This document shows, piece after piece, positions 12,982 through 24,275 of a stretch of 64,000 nucleotides of DNA. A program made the position numbers and the translations under genes. The notes under the pieces are model-generated. The model was not told the origin of the DNA, searched no databases, and worked only from the letters and a program-made list of their open reading frames with translations. Numbering within the stretch: the first letter of the stretch is position 1; each line of letters opens with the position of its first letter. The stretch is from Emydura subglobosa (lineage: Eukaryota; Chordata; Testudines; Chelidae): the NCBI GenBank assembly GCA_007922225.1, contig ML679963.1, positions 7,734,551 to 7,798,550 of the forward strand, written 5' to 3'.

Positions 12982-13204
12982 CAGGGCCCCTACGTGGGGG
13001 GTGAGGGAGGGAAGGATACACTTTACTGGGGCCCAGAGGCCCTGGGGGGCCTGGCCCAAGCTGCAACCCCCACTACCATGAGGAAAAAAATGTTCATGGC
13101 TCATGAGATTGTATGTATGGGATGAGGGATTGTGGTATGTGTGGGAGGGGGGGGCCCGTGTTACAAGTTTGTACTGGGCCCAAAAAAATTATGCTTGGGC
13201 CCTG
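12982..13204. mobile_element. hAT-like MITE nested in retrotransposon
   Basis: A 223-bp GC-rich insertion starts CAGGGCCC and ends with the exact inverse GGGCCCTG. It is flanked by a perfect 8-bp duplication, catccagg, at 12974-12981 and 13205-13212. Eight-base duplications with CAGGG termini are diagnostic of the hAT superfamily. It sits inside the retrotransposon at 12045-13300, whose tail resumes after it, so the MITE is the younger insertion. No transposase frame; non-autonomous. Confidence 0.85.
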
Positions 13205-13300
13205 CATCCAGGACAGTCCATTGTGCGTCTGTGGAGGATACTGCACACATGCTGGATGATTGTTCTTGTCGTGCTGGGCTAACCCAGAGGTCTTCTTAAG

Positions 13301-14202
13301 CGGAACACTTGTTGATTCAGAGGCCAATAACTAGCTCAAGACTGTTTAGCTGTTTCTAAATCTAGCCTTGCTCTCTCTCTCTCCAACGCTAACTCAGTTT
13401 CCCCTCCTGTCAATTTGGTATAAATGACTTCTACTTCACTACGGTGAAGTGTGCGTAATGCAGTTATGTATGTAAAGAGATCTGAATGCCTTGCATGAAA
13501 GTTGCTATCAGTTTAATTTCAATAGAGAAGTTTTTCTTCCACAGCAGATGAAAATATATGAAATTCTTTCCCCAAAAGTAGCTGTGTACACAGAATACAT
13601 AACGTGTGCTTAGTCTTCGTTCAGAATGTAAGTCTGCCTTCTGCATTGGCTCCAGACCAGTCACAGAGCTGTGGGTAACAGCTGAGGGAGTGTTTATGTG
13701 AGTTTTCAAGCTTTCTAATTAGCGCTGCCGCCGCCTAGGAATGCTAGGGACCCATGTTCTAGTCCCACCAGCAACTTCACCCACAGGATTCATTTACATT
13801 TTCGTTGGCATGCACGTCTGTTTATTCAACAAAGAGGGTGACACACTCGCCTCCATCACATAGAAAACATGACGCAGCTGTCGGATTTGTCAGATGTTCC
13901 ACCAACCTCTTCCCCACAGAAAGGGTTGGTATAAAAGCAACTATAGATAGTAAGTACATCTAGGAGAGAAAGCAATATGAACAATAAGGAGGAACTAGAG
14001 GGCAGGAGTATTACTATTGCCTTTTGCAAAAAAAAAGGGTGAGCTATTATTCATTATTTGTAACAAGATAGTGGCTAGGGGGCTTCAACCAAGATCAAAC
14101 CAACAGCCACGGTGAAATGACAACTACAGAGCAAGGAAATGCCTTGTCCATTAGGCCAAGTCCAAGTATCATCATGGATATGGATAGATATACCTATATA
14201 AT
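13301..14202. other. Unique DNA, no gene seen
   Basis: Nothing recognised apart from a possible MIR head remnant near 13725-13765 ('cctaggaatgctagggacccatgttctagtccc'). Confidence 0.45.
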
Positions 14203-14328
14203 TAGGGTGATCAGATGTCCCAATTTTACAGGGACAGTCCCAATATTCAGGACTTTTTCTTATATGGGCACCTGTTGCCTGCCCCACCTCCTGTCCCGAT
14301 GTTTCACACCTGCTATTTGGTCACCCTA
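14203..14328. mobile_element. Small TA-flanked MITE (TAGGGTGA ends)
   Basis: The 126-bp unit begins TAGGGTGA and ends TCACCCTA, with further imperfect pairing of 'gtccca' and 'tgtcccgat' segments inward. Reading the terminal TA as a target duplication would suit a Tc1/mariner-type element, but that class is inference. A fragment of the same family lies at 21885-21925. Confidence 0.7.
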
Positions 14329-15180
14329 CATATAATACACACATTCATACATATGCAAGTGTGTATAAGAGACACATTTTATTATCTATATGCACACACT
14401 TCCCCCCGTCTTCTCCTTCCCCCAGTATACAAAAACATGACTGCAATACTAATGATTGTATTTGAAGGCATAATATTCTGTACTGAGAATAAAGTCCCAG
14501 CCCAACCTACTGTTAACCAACGGGGGGTGGGGAGGAATGCCTGTGGTCTAGGCTAGAAAACACCAACCTCATTTAATTCTGAAGTGCGCTCTACAGCAGC
14601 GTTTCTCTGAACGACACTCGTCAAGGCAGAAGATTAGCTCACAAATTCATTTGGTGTGTGTGTGTGTCTTGGGTAGGTCAGGAAAACAGTTGGGTTCTCA
14701 GGACATGCACAGATATTACTGCTGTTAAGAAGTGCCAATATATACTCTAGGACACGGGAGTAAATTCTCAAAATTAAATCAGCGGAGAACTGCTTCAGCC
14801 TGAGACCTCCACAAAGGTGCTAGCATTTCAATACTAACGCAGCAGGAAAGCGGAGAGCCGAGGTCAGCCACACAGCTGGATAAAGGGCACCAGGAAGATA
14901 TCTCTCAGCTTTTGTTCTGGAGAAATGCAAAGCTCAGGTTTCCCTTCCATTCTCCCACTGTTGTGTGGCATTTGGAAGGGACATTCATTCAAGGGTATTT
15001 AGGGGGGGGAAAAAAAAGGGTATCTAAGAATGTGACACTGCCATGTGGGTCAGTTTAACAAGGAAAAACCTCCACTCAAAAGGCTTCTGTCCCTCGCTTT
15101 TCCCAGAGGCTGGAAGATACAGGAGTTTGCCCCTCCCTCAGAGACACATTCTGAGCAAAGTTTTCAAATCTGGGTGTTTA
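14329..15180. other. Unique DNA, no gene seen
   Basis: A short GT run lies near 14656-14668 and G/A homopolymers at 15002-15018. No gene or transposon recognised. Confidence 0.45.
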
Positions 15181-15205
15181 AAGTTAAGCTCCTAAAATCC
15201 ATGTG

Positions 15206-15321
15206 AAGGCACCTAACTAAAAGCACCTGGATTTTCAAAGGTGCTGAGGTCCTGATGATTTCAGGAGAGGATGTGGTTCCCCAGCCCCTCTGAAAATTAG
15301 GCCTCTGGTATTTAGGCACCG
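15206..15321. repeat. Hairpin repeat ('CTGATTTTCA' family)
   Basis: The left arm 'aggcacctaac...cctggattttcaaaggtgctgag' is matched by the inverse on the right, 'cccctctgaaaattaggcc...ttaggcacc'. Same family as 8410-8490 and 29785-29965. Confidence 0.5.
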
Positions 15322-15920
15322 GAACATGTGGCCGCATACGACAAGCAAGTTTTATTATATCGTTTGTAAAATTCAAGGCATGGTGGTTTTTTTGGTTAAG
15401 AATTACAATCCCTCTTCATTGCACAGTTAGCCCACACCCCACTATCATGCCCACAAAAAAGACTTCTGTCCCGGGTCTGGAGATGCTTTAAGCCAAGGCT
15501 AGCTGTCCCGGTTGGGAGTGTGGGTTCAAGCCCAGGCTCTGATTTAACTTGGGCTGGACTTACTCACTTTGCAGTAAGGATACAGGCAAAAATCATTCCA
15601 GTGCTGCTACTCCTCCAATGGCCTTCTCAAAACCTCCCCTGAAGGACAGGTCAGCTCTCCCGCAATAGACACAACGTACTGAGAAAGAATCCTAGCGCGA
15701 CTCAGCACAAAGATCTATGGGATATGCGCCAGTCAGACACACACAGGCAAGTACAGAAACCATGTGGACATAGTAACACAGGTAGGCCTCAAGCTAACAC
15801 TGCAGTAAAGACAAGCCCTATTGTAGATATGTGACATATGTTCACAGAGAAGTTGAGCACTACCCTAGGTACTTATGTGGCCCACACTACCAGGGTCCCT
15901 ACAATCTTTTAATTAATTTA
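15322..15920. other. Unique DNA, no gene seen
   Basis: No recognisable feature. Confidence 0.4.
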
Positions 15921-15924
15921 CCCA

Positions 15925-16085
15925 TACCACCTCTGTGGGGTAGGGCAGTGCTAGTATCCCCGTTGTCCAGAGGGGGAACTGAGGCACAGAGGCTGAGTGA
16001 CTTGCACAGGTTGTCTCTGGTAAAGCAGGGAATTGAACACAGGACTCCCATGTAACAGACTAGTTCCCTAATCACTGCAACGCCT
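15925..16085 (-). repeat. MIR-like SINE, antisense
   Basis: It shows the antisense core order: 'tatccccgttgtccagagggggaactgaggcacagagg', 'gtgacttgcacagg', then 'gggaattgaacacagg', ending in the inverted head. The order matches the other antisense copies at 31535 and 31785. Confidence 0.85.
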
Positions 16086-16097
16086 TCTTTCGCAACA

Positions 16098-16180
16098 AAT
16101 CACTGTCAGAGCTGGGAACAGAGGCTGGGAGTCCAAACGCCCAGTCTCCTGTTCTGATCAACAGACACACTGCCTTCCTT
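16098..16180 (-). repeat. MIR-like SINE head, antisense
   Basis: 'cagagctgggaacagaggctgggagtcc...gtctcctgttctgatcaacagac' is a second, truncated antisense head directly behind the previous copy. This head variant differs from that of its neighbour. Confidence 0.65.
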
Positions 16181-17544
16181 AGGGCTTTGGAAGCTAGATA
16201 CACCCTTGCAAAGAAGGGCTGGATTCTGTTGTGTATTTGCTTTCACAGTTGAGTGGAATCTAAGATAAGAGTAGGACACAGCATCAGTGGAGAGGCAAAA
16301 CTGCATGAAGTAAACAAAAATATGACAACTTTTAGATAAAGGGTAGCAACCCTTTTATAATTGCACAGACGTAAGAGTTCAATATTAGGTTTCGCTTTTA
16401 TATCAAATAATAGTTTTAACTAAAATGCATTGGCAACGCTTGGTGTGAAAGGGGAAACCTTCTTGCATATTACAAGCCATGTTAATGTAAGCAGCACCTG
16501 AACTTTTACTGATAAATTTTTCATAGTAACAAATCTTCATTAAAATTTTATTCTATTAGCACTCCGAAATCAAACCAAAGGACTGAGCACAGAATGCCTG
16601 AAACATGCACTACATGGCTGCTTCCGAAATGCCACTTTCATTATATTGTTAATTAATAAATTCAGAAACATTAACAATGACCTGAGAAAAATTGCATGTA
16701 TGCGCACGAGATCTGCATTTGTGTCAGGGTTCCTTGCTTCTTTACTATCTAAGGGAGGCCTGAAAGTTTCTTGCCTCTCTAACCCCCACAAAAAAAAATT
16801 TTTTTCCTGCTTTGTTTTCTGCATTAGAAATATCATGTCTTAACTTCTAGGTTTTTGCTAGAGAACTGGAAAACGAATGCAATTGGAGCACCACAGGAGA
16901 GTGAAATGTGATCGAGAGAGAGAGGAAGGGATTTTAGTTACATTATCCAAATCTCTATTACATGTTTGCTTTTTTGTTAATACCTATTTAACTCAAACTT
17001 GGGATAACACTTGGGTGAAAATCTCTCTTTGTTCAATATTCCTCACCTCCTCTGCACCTTCATCTGATGAGTAGTTCTGGTTCTCCAAGAAGACAATGAA
17101 AAACAGGGGAGCTTGATATACAATGGCCTTCTTTTAACCATCAAGAAAGAAAATAAAATAAATAAATAAATAAAGCACCAAATTGCTTTTAAATTCAATT
17201 AATCTAGTTTTAAATTCATCTATCTATATTTACCAAGTGAATTTTCCATTTCAAGTAAAAGCTCCTTATTCAGGTTCACCAACAAGACCTTTAATCTGCA
17301 CGATCCAGGCCACCTTTGTAACCTATCTGCCTATATGAAAACAAGATCTTTCTATGCACGAAATCTCATGTCAACAGCGGGATCTGCAACAAATTCTCCC
17401 TCTGGAGGTTGATGGAGTCTTGTTTTCATGCCACACAGCTCCTGAGTGTCTCGGGCATACTGTAATATGCCACAATTCTCTGCTTCTACAGTACCTTTCA
17501 CAAGTGGGTCCCAGTAAATTTTAATTTCATCCCACACTCTCCTC
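16181..17544. other. Unique DNA, no gene seen
   Basis: An AAAT simple repeat lies at 17151-17174. No exon or transposon recognised. An 88-codon minus-strand frame at 16570-16836 lacks any identifiable domain. Confidence 0.45.
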
Positions 17545-17700
17545 TGTCGCAAGTTATTGTCCTCATTTCCACAGTCAGGGAAAGTGAGGCACAAGGCACG
17601 TAACCTGCCCAAGATCATGCAGTGAATCAGTGGTAGAGATGGGAACAGAACCCAAGGTTCCTGACTCCCAGTTCTCCTTTCTAATCACAAAACAATACTG
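17545..17700 (-). repeat. MIR-like SINE, antisense
   Basis: Core 'attgtcctcatttccacagtcagggaaagtgaggcacaagg', then 'cctgcccaagatcatgcagtgaatcagtgg', then 'gaacccaaggttcctgactccc'. The 88-codon frame at 17352-17618 partly reads this repeat and is not a gene. Confidence 0.8.
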
Positions 17701-18436
17701 CTTCTTCTATTTTTGCCTCCGTGGGGCCCCAGATATTGTTCTCAATTGGTAACCATCAGTCAAGTTCAATTACTTTGAAGCTGTATATCCACCAAGTAGT
17801 GAGTGAGAACAAAGGGAAACATTGCTGAAAAGGGTAGCAAGTAGCCACGGAAATGTCGCTCTCCCCAGCAAATGCTGAGATGAAAAGCCATTGCTCCATA
17901 GATTTTAGTTAACCAGGTTAGGTTCATGAATTAGAACAAAGCTCTTTTCTAATTCATCTGTTGTGACCACTCCATGCTGTGCTGAAAAGTCCTGCCATTT
18001 CTATATATTTGCCTACAGGTCTCAAAGAGTCTCGTCCTGTCAATTCTTCTACAGTTTATTACCAAATTTCTAAAATATTACATTTTTTATTATATCCAAA
18101 TTCACTTTATTGCATTTGACAATTCAGATAATCACATACCATATGCTCTAATGTTTTGAAACCAATGCATGTTGACAGCAGTTTTTATTCATGATGCATA
18201 ATTCTATTCAGGGCTAACAAAAAGGCAATGAAGCACAAGCCTGTTAAGATTTTTTCCCCCCTTAACAACAGATTAACAATATTGCAAGGAGACGATGCTT
18301 AGCTTTCAGTCTAGATGGGAAATGTGCCTGGGCTAAAAAGATGGGCTTTTCAAGGAGACACCCACCAAAATGTTTATAATGGCAACGTTTGTTGGTATGA
18401 TAACTTGCTTTTGAAACCTGATACCAAATAAAGGTG
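17701..18436. other. Unique AT-rich DNA, no gene seen
   Basis: No recognisable feature. Confidence 0.4.
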
Positions 18437-18575
18437 TAAAAGCACAAGCCTGGGAACTGATTTCAGTTCTGTTCTGTCACAGGCTTCCTATGTGACCCTG
18501 AGCAAGTCATTCGGAGCCTGTTTTTCAGCTGTAGAACAGGGACAATAGTACTTCCCAGCCTCACAGGGGTGATGC
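18437..18575 (+). repeat. MIR-like SINE, sense
   Basis: The sense core 'tatgtgaccctgagcaagtcattc...agctgtagaacagggacaatagtac' is readable, preceded by a decayed head with 'agcctgggaactgatttcagttctg'. Confidence 0.75.
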
Positions 18576-21500
18576 TCAATAAGTATATTAAAGATGTTGA
18601 AAACAAAAACCCAAGATGTGATGGTATCTAAATATGGTGAGTATAAGTACTTCATCCAAGACAGATAACTAGAAACACACGGAAGACAGAAAAAGTACAT
18701 GGGAACGGAGACACCAATTCTGCTCCCTGGTTTGTGAACCCTCAGGAATAGTCCTGATTCAGCCATTGGTGGCTAGCAGATTGTTTAGTTGCCTTTATGC
18801 TGATCCATAAACCCAGGCTAGAGTAAACTGGGGTTTCTATTTATTGAGCTATTTAAGGTTTATCCGTACTTGTTATCCACTGAAATGTCATTGGAATTTT
18901 GGCCCTCACATAGGAAATCTCTTCTTTATCTAGTGCCAAGCCAATATTTGTCACTCCTTTGCCAGTGGAGTATGTGCACTTCCCTCTCCATTTATTTTCC
19001 TGATTGTTTAAAATGGGTCCCATGCTACCTATCTAAACATACTATCACAGAATATTAAGTTCAAAGTGACTGTTAGTGAGAAGCAGTGTTGTCAGCAACA
19101 CCAAAATAAACCTTTTGCTGTTTCAGAGAGTCTCAGAAAGTGGATGTATACATTTTCTCCTTTCCCAAGAACAAGGTAGCTTTCTGTGACCAAAGAGTGA
19201 ATGATTTACATATTATCCCAGGGCTTTGGAGTGTCCCTTAGAATAAACACCAGCATTTCATTCTTCTCCTAACTAATCTTTTTTCATTTGCTTCAGAGAT
19301 TCACTCAAAGTGACAGTAAACTGATTAGATCAGGTCATATTTTGGAAGAGGCTTGGAAATATTCCGACAAGTATTTGGAAAGGAAAATCATCTGCAATTC
19401 AGGGGTGCTTTTTGCTTGATTCATAACATCTTGGGTACTCATAGCTAAGCCAAATTTGTGGTCTGAACCCAGGATGTCCCTTGGTCAAGAGATTACTTTC
19501 ACATTTTTCAACCACCAAAAATAAAAAATAATTAAATTCTTTCTGTGTCCTCATGCTGTTCCCCATCCTGCAGGAAGGAAGGAAGGGAGATATTTAATCA
19601 TTAGCAAATGAAAATGCTCCCTCCCCCCAAGCAGTATGGTTGGGAAGTATTTAACAAATGTGTAATATCCCGCCACTCCGTCCGCTGACTAAAAAGGCCT
19701 TCAAAGCTTGTATTTCATACAAAACACAAGGTCTGTATAAGTCTGGCAGAGAGTCCACAGCAGAAGTCAGTGCTGGGTCCGTGGTGCTTGCATATACATC
19801 TGATGTTCGAGCTGTGGAATTAGCTCCAGAATTGCCCAGTGTTTGGATAGCATGCAGCTCCTCCAGCCCGACTGTGCATAACAGCTACAGTAGGACCCTG
19901 GTATAATGGCACTCTTCCTACTGGTTTCATTGGAGGGCAGGATGGGCAATAGTATGGGGGTGGGCAGGTACTAACAATTCCTCAATAGCTTGGAGGGACA
20001 GGTGGGGACAAGCTGTGCTTTTAGGGGTTTCCTTCATCTACCCCCTACCATATGTTTCTCCACTCCACACCTTAAATGGAGCAGTGGCACTTAATGCCGG
20101 TGAGCAATGTGATGCAGATGACCCTCCCTTGATGAAACCTCAGCTGGACGGTTCTGTTTGTCCAGAGGGTGTGCGCTCGCTCTCTCTCTCTCACTCACTC
20201 TCAAGAGGCTGCGGTCACTGAATCCGCTCTTGGAAGCACAGGCACACCTGGGGTCCAAAAAACTGATCCATGGATCAATCAGCAAGAAGAAGTAGGGACC
20301 CGGATACCTCTGGAAAGAGAAACTGTACCGAGACTCCCCGCTCTCTGCAGACTTCTAGGGCTGTTCTCCAAGCTGAGATTTCTAGTGAAGTGCTGCCTGT
20401 ACTCATATATTTCCCCAACACTTTCCAGAGTTACGGAAAGCTGCCACGATTGGCAACAAATTGGCAATAAGGACTGGAAAGAAGCTGTGTGCCTATTCTC
20501 CCTAGTCTGACAAGGAATGATGCTTTGAAAATGGCTACATCCTTTAATTCCTCCCTGCCCTTCTTCGCCAGCTCCAAGGAGGCTGTTTACACAGTACGCA
20601 AAAACATGTCGCAGTTAGCCGACAAAATAAAATAAAATAAAAAAAATCAAATGACGGATTGTTTTTGAAACGATGACCCAGGGACATTCACAGGGAGAGA
20701 CACAAGACAGTCCGTTGTAATCCACATAAAAATGGCACTGGGAGTAACTGCTTCAAAGAAATGTACCTCCAGTCACCGGAGGGTTACCCTCACCGCTGCT
20801 GCTATTACTCTGCTATACCAGGTTCTCTTTGAAACCTCGCTTGCCTGCAAAGCATTATAAAAAAAGATACAAGTTGCAGTGTTCCGGCAGAGTCTGTTCC
20901 CATCTGTTGGGACTATGCTGGCTTCCTGCGTGTACTTCAGAAACCAGCAGCAGTTTTCTGAAGTGCTGGAGTCATGAGTAAACTGCTCATTGATACATTT
21001 TTAAACACCATTATGTTCAGATTTGTATTCAGGATGCAACAGTTACCCTTAGACTATTTATCATCACACAAAGAAAAACCTTCAATTTAAAAGTGACTTT
21101 AAGGCTGAGACACAAAGCAAGCTGAGAAAAAAGAAAAAGGCAAAACAAAGGCAACCACTCTATGCCTGACTGTCCCTCAAGGCCTACACACTGAATATGA
21201 GGCACCTGCAATACTGGAGCATGAGAATCTAGTTATGGGGCCTTAATCTAACATCTGATTAACTCTTTTCTTCCTGAAGGATCCAAAAGCATTTCAACAA
21301 ACTGCAGCTACCGTAACCACAAAATACAGCATCAGTTGAAGTGAGGGATGGAGGGAAGGAGAAAGGAAATTTTGGCCAAGGAGAATAGGAAAAATGCCTA
21401 GTCTTACCCTCCTCCGCCGCCTCCCGCTCACCCAAAAAGGCGGGATTATTAGTACCGAAGCAGAATTTTTTTTTAAGAGTCACATTCCTAGACTTCAGCC

Positions 21501-21782
21501 TTCTAAGCCAAATTTCAGCCTGAAATAAAAGTTTGCAACCGAGCTAAAAACAATCATCATAACAGAAACACGGTCACAGCTCTATCTATATTGGTTGCAA
21601 CAGGTGCATTCATACTGTGTTGACTCTGGACGTGAGACTGACTCAGCAGTTTGCATTCTTACCTGGCCAGGAGACATTAAGTCCAAAACCAGAGTTTACG
21701 CTAATATCCAGAGCTGACACAGCAATACAGTCACAAAGTGTTAACAAACTATTCAGAGTTGCCCTTCAGATGCTGTATTGAA
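18576..21782. other. Unique DNA, no gene seen
   Basis: About 3.2 kb with no recognised gene. A pyrimidine tract of CT/CA repeats lies at 20178-20202 and an AAAAT-type run at 20627-20645. Several short frames at 20091-20510 overlap on both strands, which is expected in GC-richer random sequence. None has a domain I can name. Confidence 0.45.
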
Positions 21783-21855
21783 GCGCTCAGAGCTGGGAGC
21801 TGGCAGTCTGGGCTCCTGATTCTATCCCCATTTTTACCACTGACTCACTGAATCC
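21783..21855 (+). repeat. MIR-like SINE fragment, sense
   Basis: The head and start of the core ('gagctgggagctggcagtctgggctcctgattctatccccatttttaccactgactcactg') are visible; the rest is lost. Confidence 0.55.
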
Positions 21856-21884
21856 AGTGAGGGATACCACAGAAATTCCCCATA

Positions 21885-21925
21885 GGAACAGTCCTGATAT
21901 TCTGGGCTTTGTCTCATATGGGCGG
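21885..21925 (+). repeat. Fragment of the TAGGGTGA MITE family
   Basis: 'ggaacagtcctgatattctgggctttgtctcatatgggc' parallels the interior of the element at 14203-14328 ('gggacagtcccaatattcaggactttttcttatatgggc'). Confidence 0.6.
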
Positions 21926-22004
21926 CTAGCTTTTATAGCCATGTATACTTATAGCCATGTATACATCTTATCACTACCCTCTTCCTATTGTTTATGCTCA
22001 TTCA

Positions 22005-22085
22005 TTGCCTTTAATTAGATAGTAAGCTCCTTACAGCAAGGGGCTTTCTCTTCTTGTGTGTTTGTACGGCACCAATAGGACAAAG
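22005..22085 (+). repeat. MIR-like SINE 3' tail, sense
   Basis: 'agtaagctccttacagcaaggggctttctcttcttgtgtgtttgtacggcaccaatagga' matches the tail found at 45510-45580. Confidence 0.65.
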
Positions 22086-22131
22086 AGTCTCAAGGCTTCA
22101 ACCAGGATCAATCATGGCAAATAACAATAAA

Positions 22132-22152
22132 CGAAAGAAAGAAAGAAAAAGT
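22132..22152. repeat. Short GAAA microsatellite
   Basis: About five GAAA units end in an A-rich run. Confidence 0.85.
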
Positions 22153-22189
22153 GTTTTTAAAGCAATGCATTGCATGTATGCTGTGCTTC

Positions 22190-22345
22190 CATTAATTAAA
22201 TCCTCACAACCACCCCTGTGTGGTCAAGTATTATCCACATTTTACAGACAGGGAAATTGAGGCAGTGAGATTACGCAATTCACCCATAGCCACAAAACAA
22301 GTCAGGGTTGGATCTGGGATTAGAACCCAGAAGGTTTTTGGCTCT
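22190..22345 (-). repeat. MIR-like SINE, antisense
   Basis: 'cctcacaaccacccctgtgtgg', 'ttatccacattttacagacagggaaattgaggc', and 'ggattagaacccag' appear in the antisense order. Confidence 0.82.
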
Positions 22346-22544
22346 GGGCCCCCTGTTCAGAGACCACAGAAACATGCATCTTATTGCACCTTCCTATGGT
22401 ACATCTTCTCTCTCCAGCTCTTCTAATACAGGTTTTCAGTTACTCCAGGCTGCAGCTCAAAAACAGGCCTCCCAGTTATCGAGTCTGGCAGAGTAGGTGT
22501 TACTCTAGAACTGGACACTCTTATAGAGAAGACACATGCATGAA

Positions 22545-22660
22545 AATCCACATCTTAGGCAAGCACATGAGCACATCTGACTGACTTCAATGAGATTTAA
22601 GAACATGCTTGAAGTTAAGCACATGCTTAAGAGCTTTCACGAACTGGGGCCTTGATCCCT
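22545..22660. repeat. Dispersed hairpin repeat ('GCCCCAATTCAG / CATGCTTAA' family)
   Basis: It contains 'gacttcaatgagatttaagaacatgcttgaagttaagcacatgcttaagagctttcacgaactggggcc'. Parts recur at 33850-33965, 54138-54225, 57820-57872 and 62455-62550. The full form is expected to be a palindrome centred on 'cattgacttcaatg'; here one arm is well preserved. Confidence 0.6.
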
Positions 22661-24180
22661 ATCCTTCCTTCCTTTCCTCCACTGAATCACTCCTTACTGA
22701 AAGTGTGAGCTGCAAGCAAAGCTGATGTGACAAGCTGGAAAAGCAACTTGTACTTCCCCCCGCCTCCCATGTGCCATCCACACCTCAACAGTGACAAGCA
22801 GCCAGGTGCTAGCGGCAAGACTGCACGTCCAGTCACTGTGAGCTAAAGGGATGTCGAGATGGAGTGAATGCTCTGTTTCTTGTTCAATCCGCTCCATGAC
22901 TGGAAATGCAGTGGTCAGGAGATAGACTCTGCCGCTTGAAAGATGGAAACATCGTGCAAACCAAACAGGATTCTGTGTTTCAATTCAGTTATAACGACCT
23001 GCTTGGAGGTCTTTATTAGTCCAGTAATGATCACTTGTAGGTTACAGTCCTGTGCCAAGGGCACCCAACACTATTACCTGACTTGTTAAAACCTGCCAAG
23101 CAAGCCATTACTTCTATAACCAATTCCCATCCTCTCCCCACAACTTAATGCGTCTTTCTATCGTTCTTCTTGCTGTACATGGCTATAAATCATAGAAGCT
23201 GGAGACCAGAAGAACCTAGATATCATTCCTGAAAAGGCTGAATATTATTATTAATTCTGTTGCACCATAAGCATTCCTGGTGCTGGAAACTGAATATATA
23301 TACCCAACACAAGAGTCCATGTCCCAAAGAACTATATTTTAAAAGGCACAAGTGGGTGCAATACAGGACAGGACACACACAGAATGGGTAGTGGGTCTTT
23401 ATAGATTGGATGCTTCAAAGAACAGATAGGCCTTCATAATCTACTTCTGACTTTGACCTTCAGCTCAAATATTAATCTGATATCACACTTGCAATACAGT
23501 CCACATGGAGACTTGGCTTTTTGGCTACAGAAAGAGAAATATAAACAGCAGACTATGTAGAACACTCAGCACTCAAGGTTTTTTGAAGACTCTTATTAGA
23601 TGAATACAAGCCTGAAGCTCATCCTACAGTCTTGGGATCAATTAATTTTAACCCTTGGTTTCCTGAAATCAATCTATAGCAAGGGGGTAGAATGCTGGCC
23701 AGAATTCAAATACCTCCATCACACGCCTGGCTGGTGATACAGGACTGCATTCCCTGGTTATTACCAGATGCAGAAGAGCCACTTTTCAAGCCACCTTGCG
23801 AAAGCGGCACTAACAGGTTTCTAAACAAGAGATAGCACAAGGTCATGTCAAAGAGTTTACAAAGATGGAAGCTCCCAGGCTGACTCTGAGCCTCACGTTA
23901 ACTCAAGGGTTTCTGGTGAGGCCTCACCACAAACAGCTAGCACGTCATTCGCTCAGCAACCCAGCCGGAGGAGCAGATTGCCAGAGAGAATAAAAAAGTC
24001 ACCAGGGGTTCTTTGTTAAAAGGATGAAAGATTTTTGCTTATTTTTAAACACACAGGAGCAAACCGTAGGGAATGAAGAGGCCTAGTGAGCTTGGTGAAA
24101 TGGGAGGAAGTATTAAAATCCATGAGCACCGGACAAAGCAAACACCCCCTAAGATGCATCATAATTAAGACCCAACCGAC
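22661..24180. other. Unique DNA, no gene seen
   Basis: No recognisable gene, RNA or transposon. Confidence 0.4.
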
Positions 24181-24184
24181 AGAA

Positions 24185-24275
24185 ATTCCTCTGATAAATG
24201 AAGGGTGAAATTCTGGCCCCACGGAAGTCAACGGCAACACTATCACTGAGTTCATTAGGGCTAGGATTTCACCCG
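24185..24275. repeat. Short hairpin repeat ('GTGAAATTCTGGCC' family)
   Basis: The arm 'gggtgaaattctggccccac' (24204-24222 region) pairs with 'ggctaggatttcaccc' (24259-24274) around a centre with 'gaagtcaacggcaacac'. A second copy lies at 26347-26425. Confidence 0.65.

Larger units (their letters stand above)
12045..13300 (+). mobile_element. Decayed Jockey-like (non-CR1) non-LTR retrotransposon
   Basis: This is the C-terminal half of a reverse transcriptase and its tail, read across several frames. In order: GSVLAPVLFNVFINDL (about 12075-12122, the conserved RT block before the catalytic box); a decayed catalytic box followed by DICLAS; a segment like ENLNSDMAVKDGYCKK; LLNKLAGSTWGASA (about 12420-12460); then LAHCYLVAKYCAFIWLNS, LNHTVRIITGMLKPT, WLPAPSNSPP, and RPDEWLPDFGASL. 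After the nested MITE at 12982-13204 comes a Cys-His tail motif (EDTAHMLDDCS). This order matches Jockey/I-group LINE proteins common in invertebrates rather than CR1. The longest open frame is 12467-13081 (204 codons), but it runs into the inserted MITE. The 5' end is missing and the element is inactive. Confidence 0.75.

Noticed and set aside
19875..19940. 'taggaccctggtataatggcac', resembling a pogo/Tigger-type transposon end
   Set aside because: No matching inverted end, TA duplication or internal sequence could be found.
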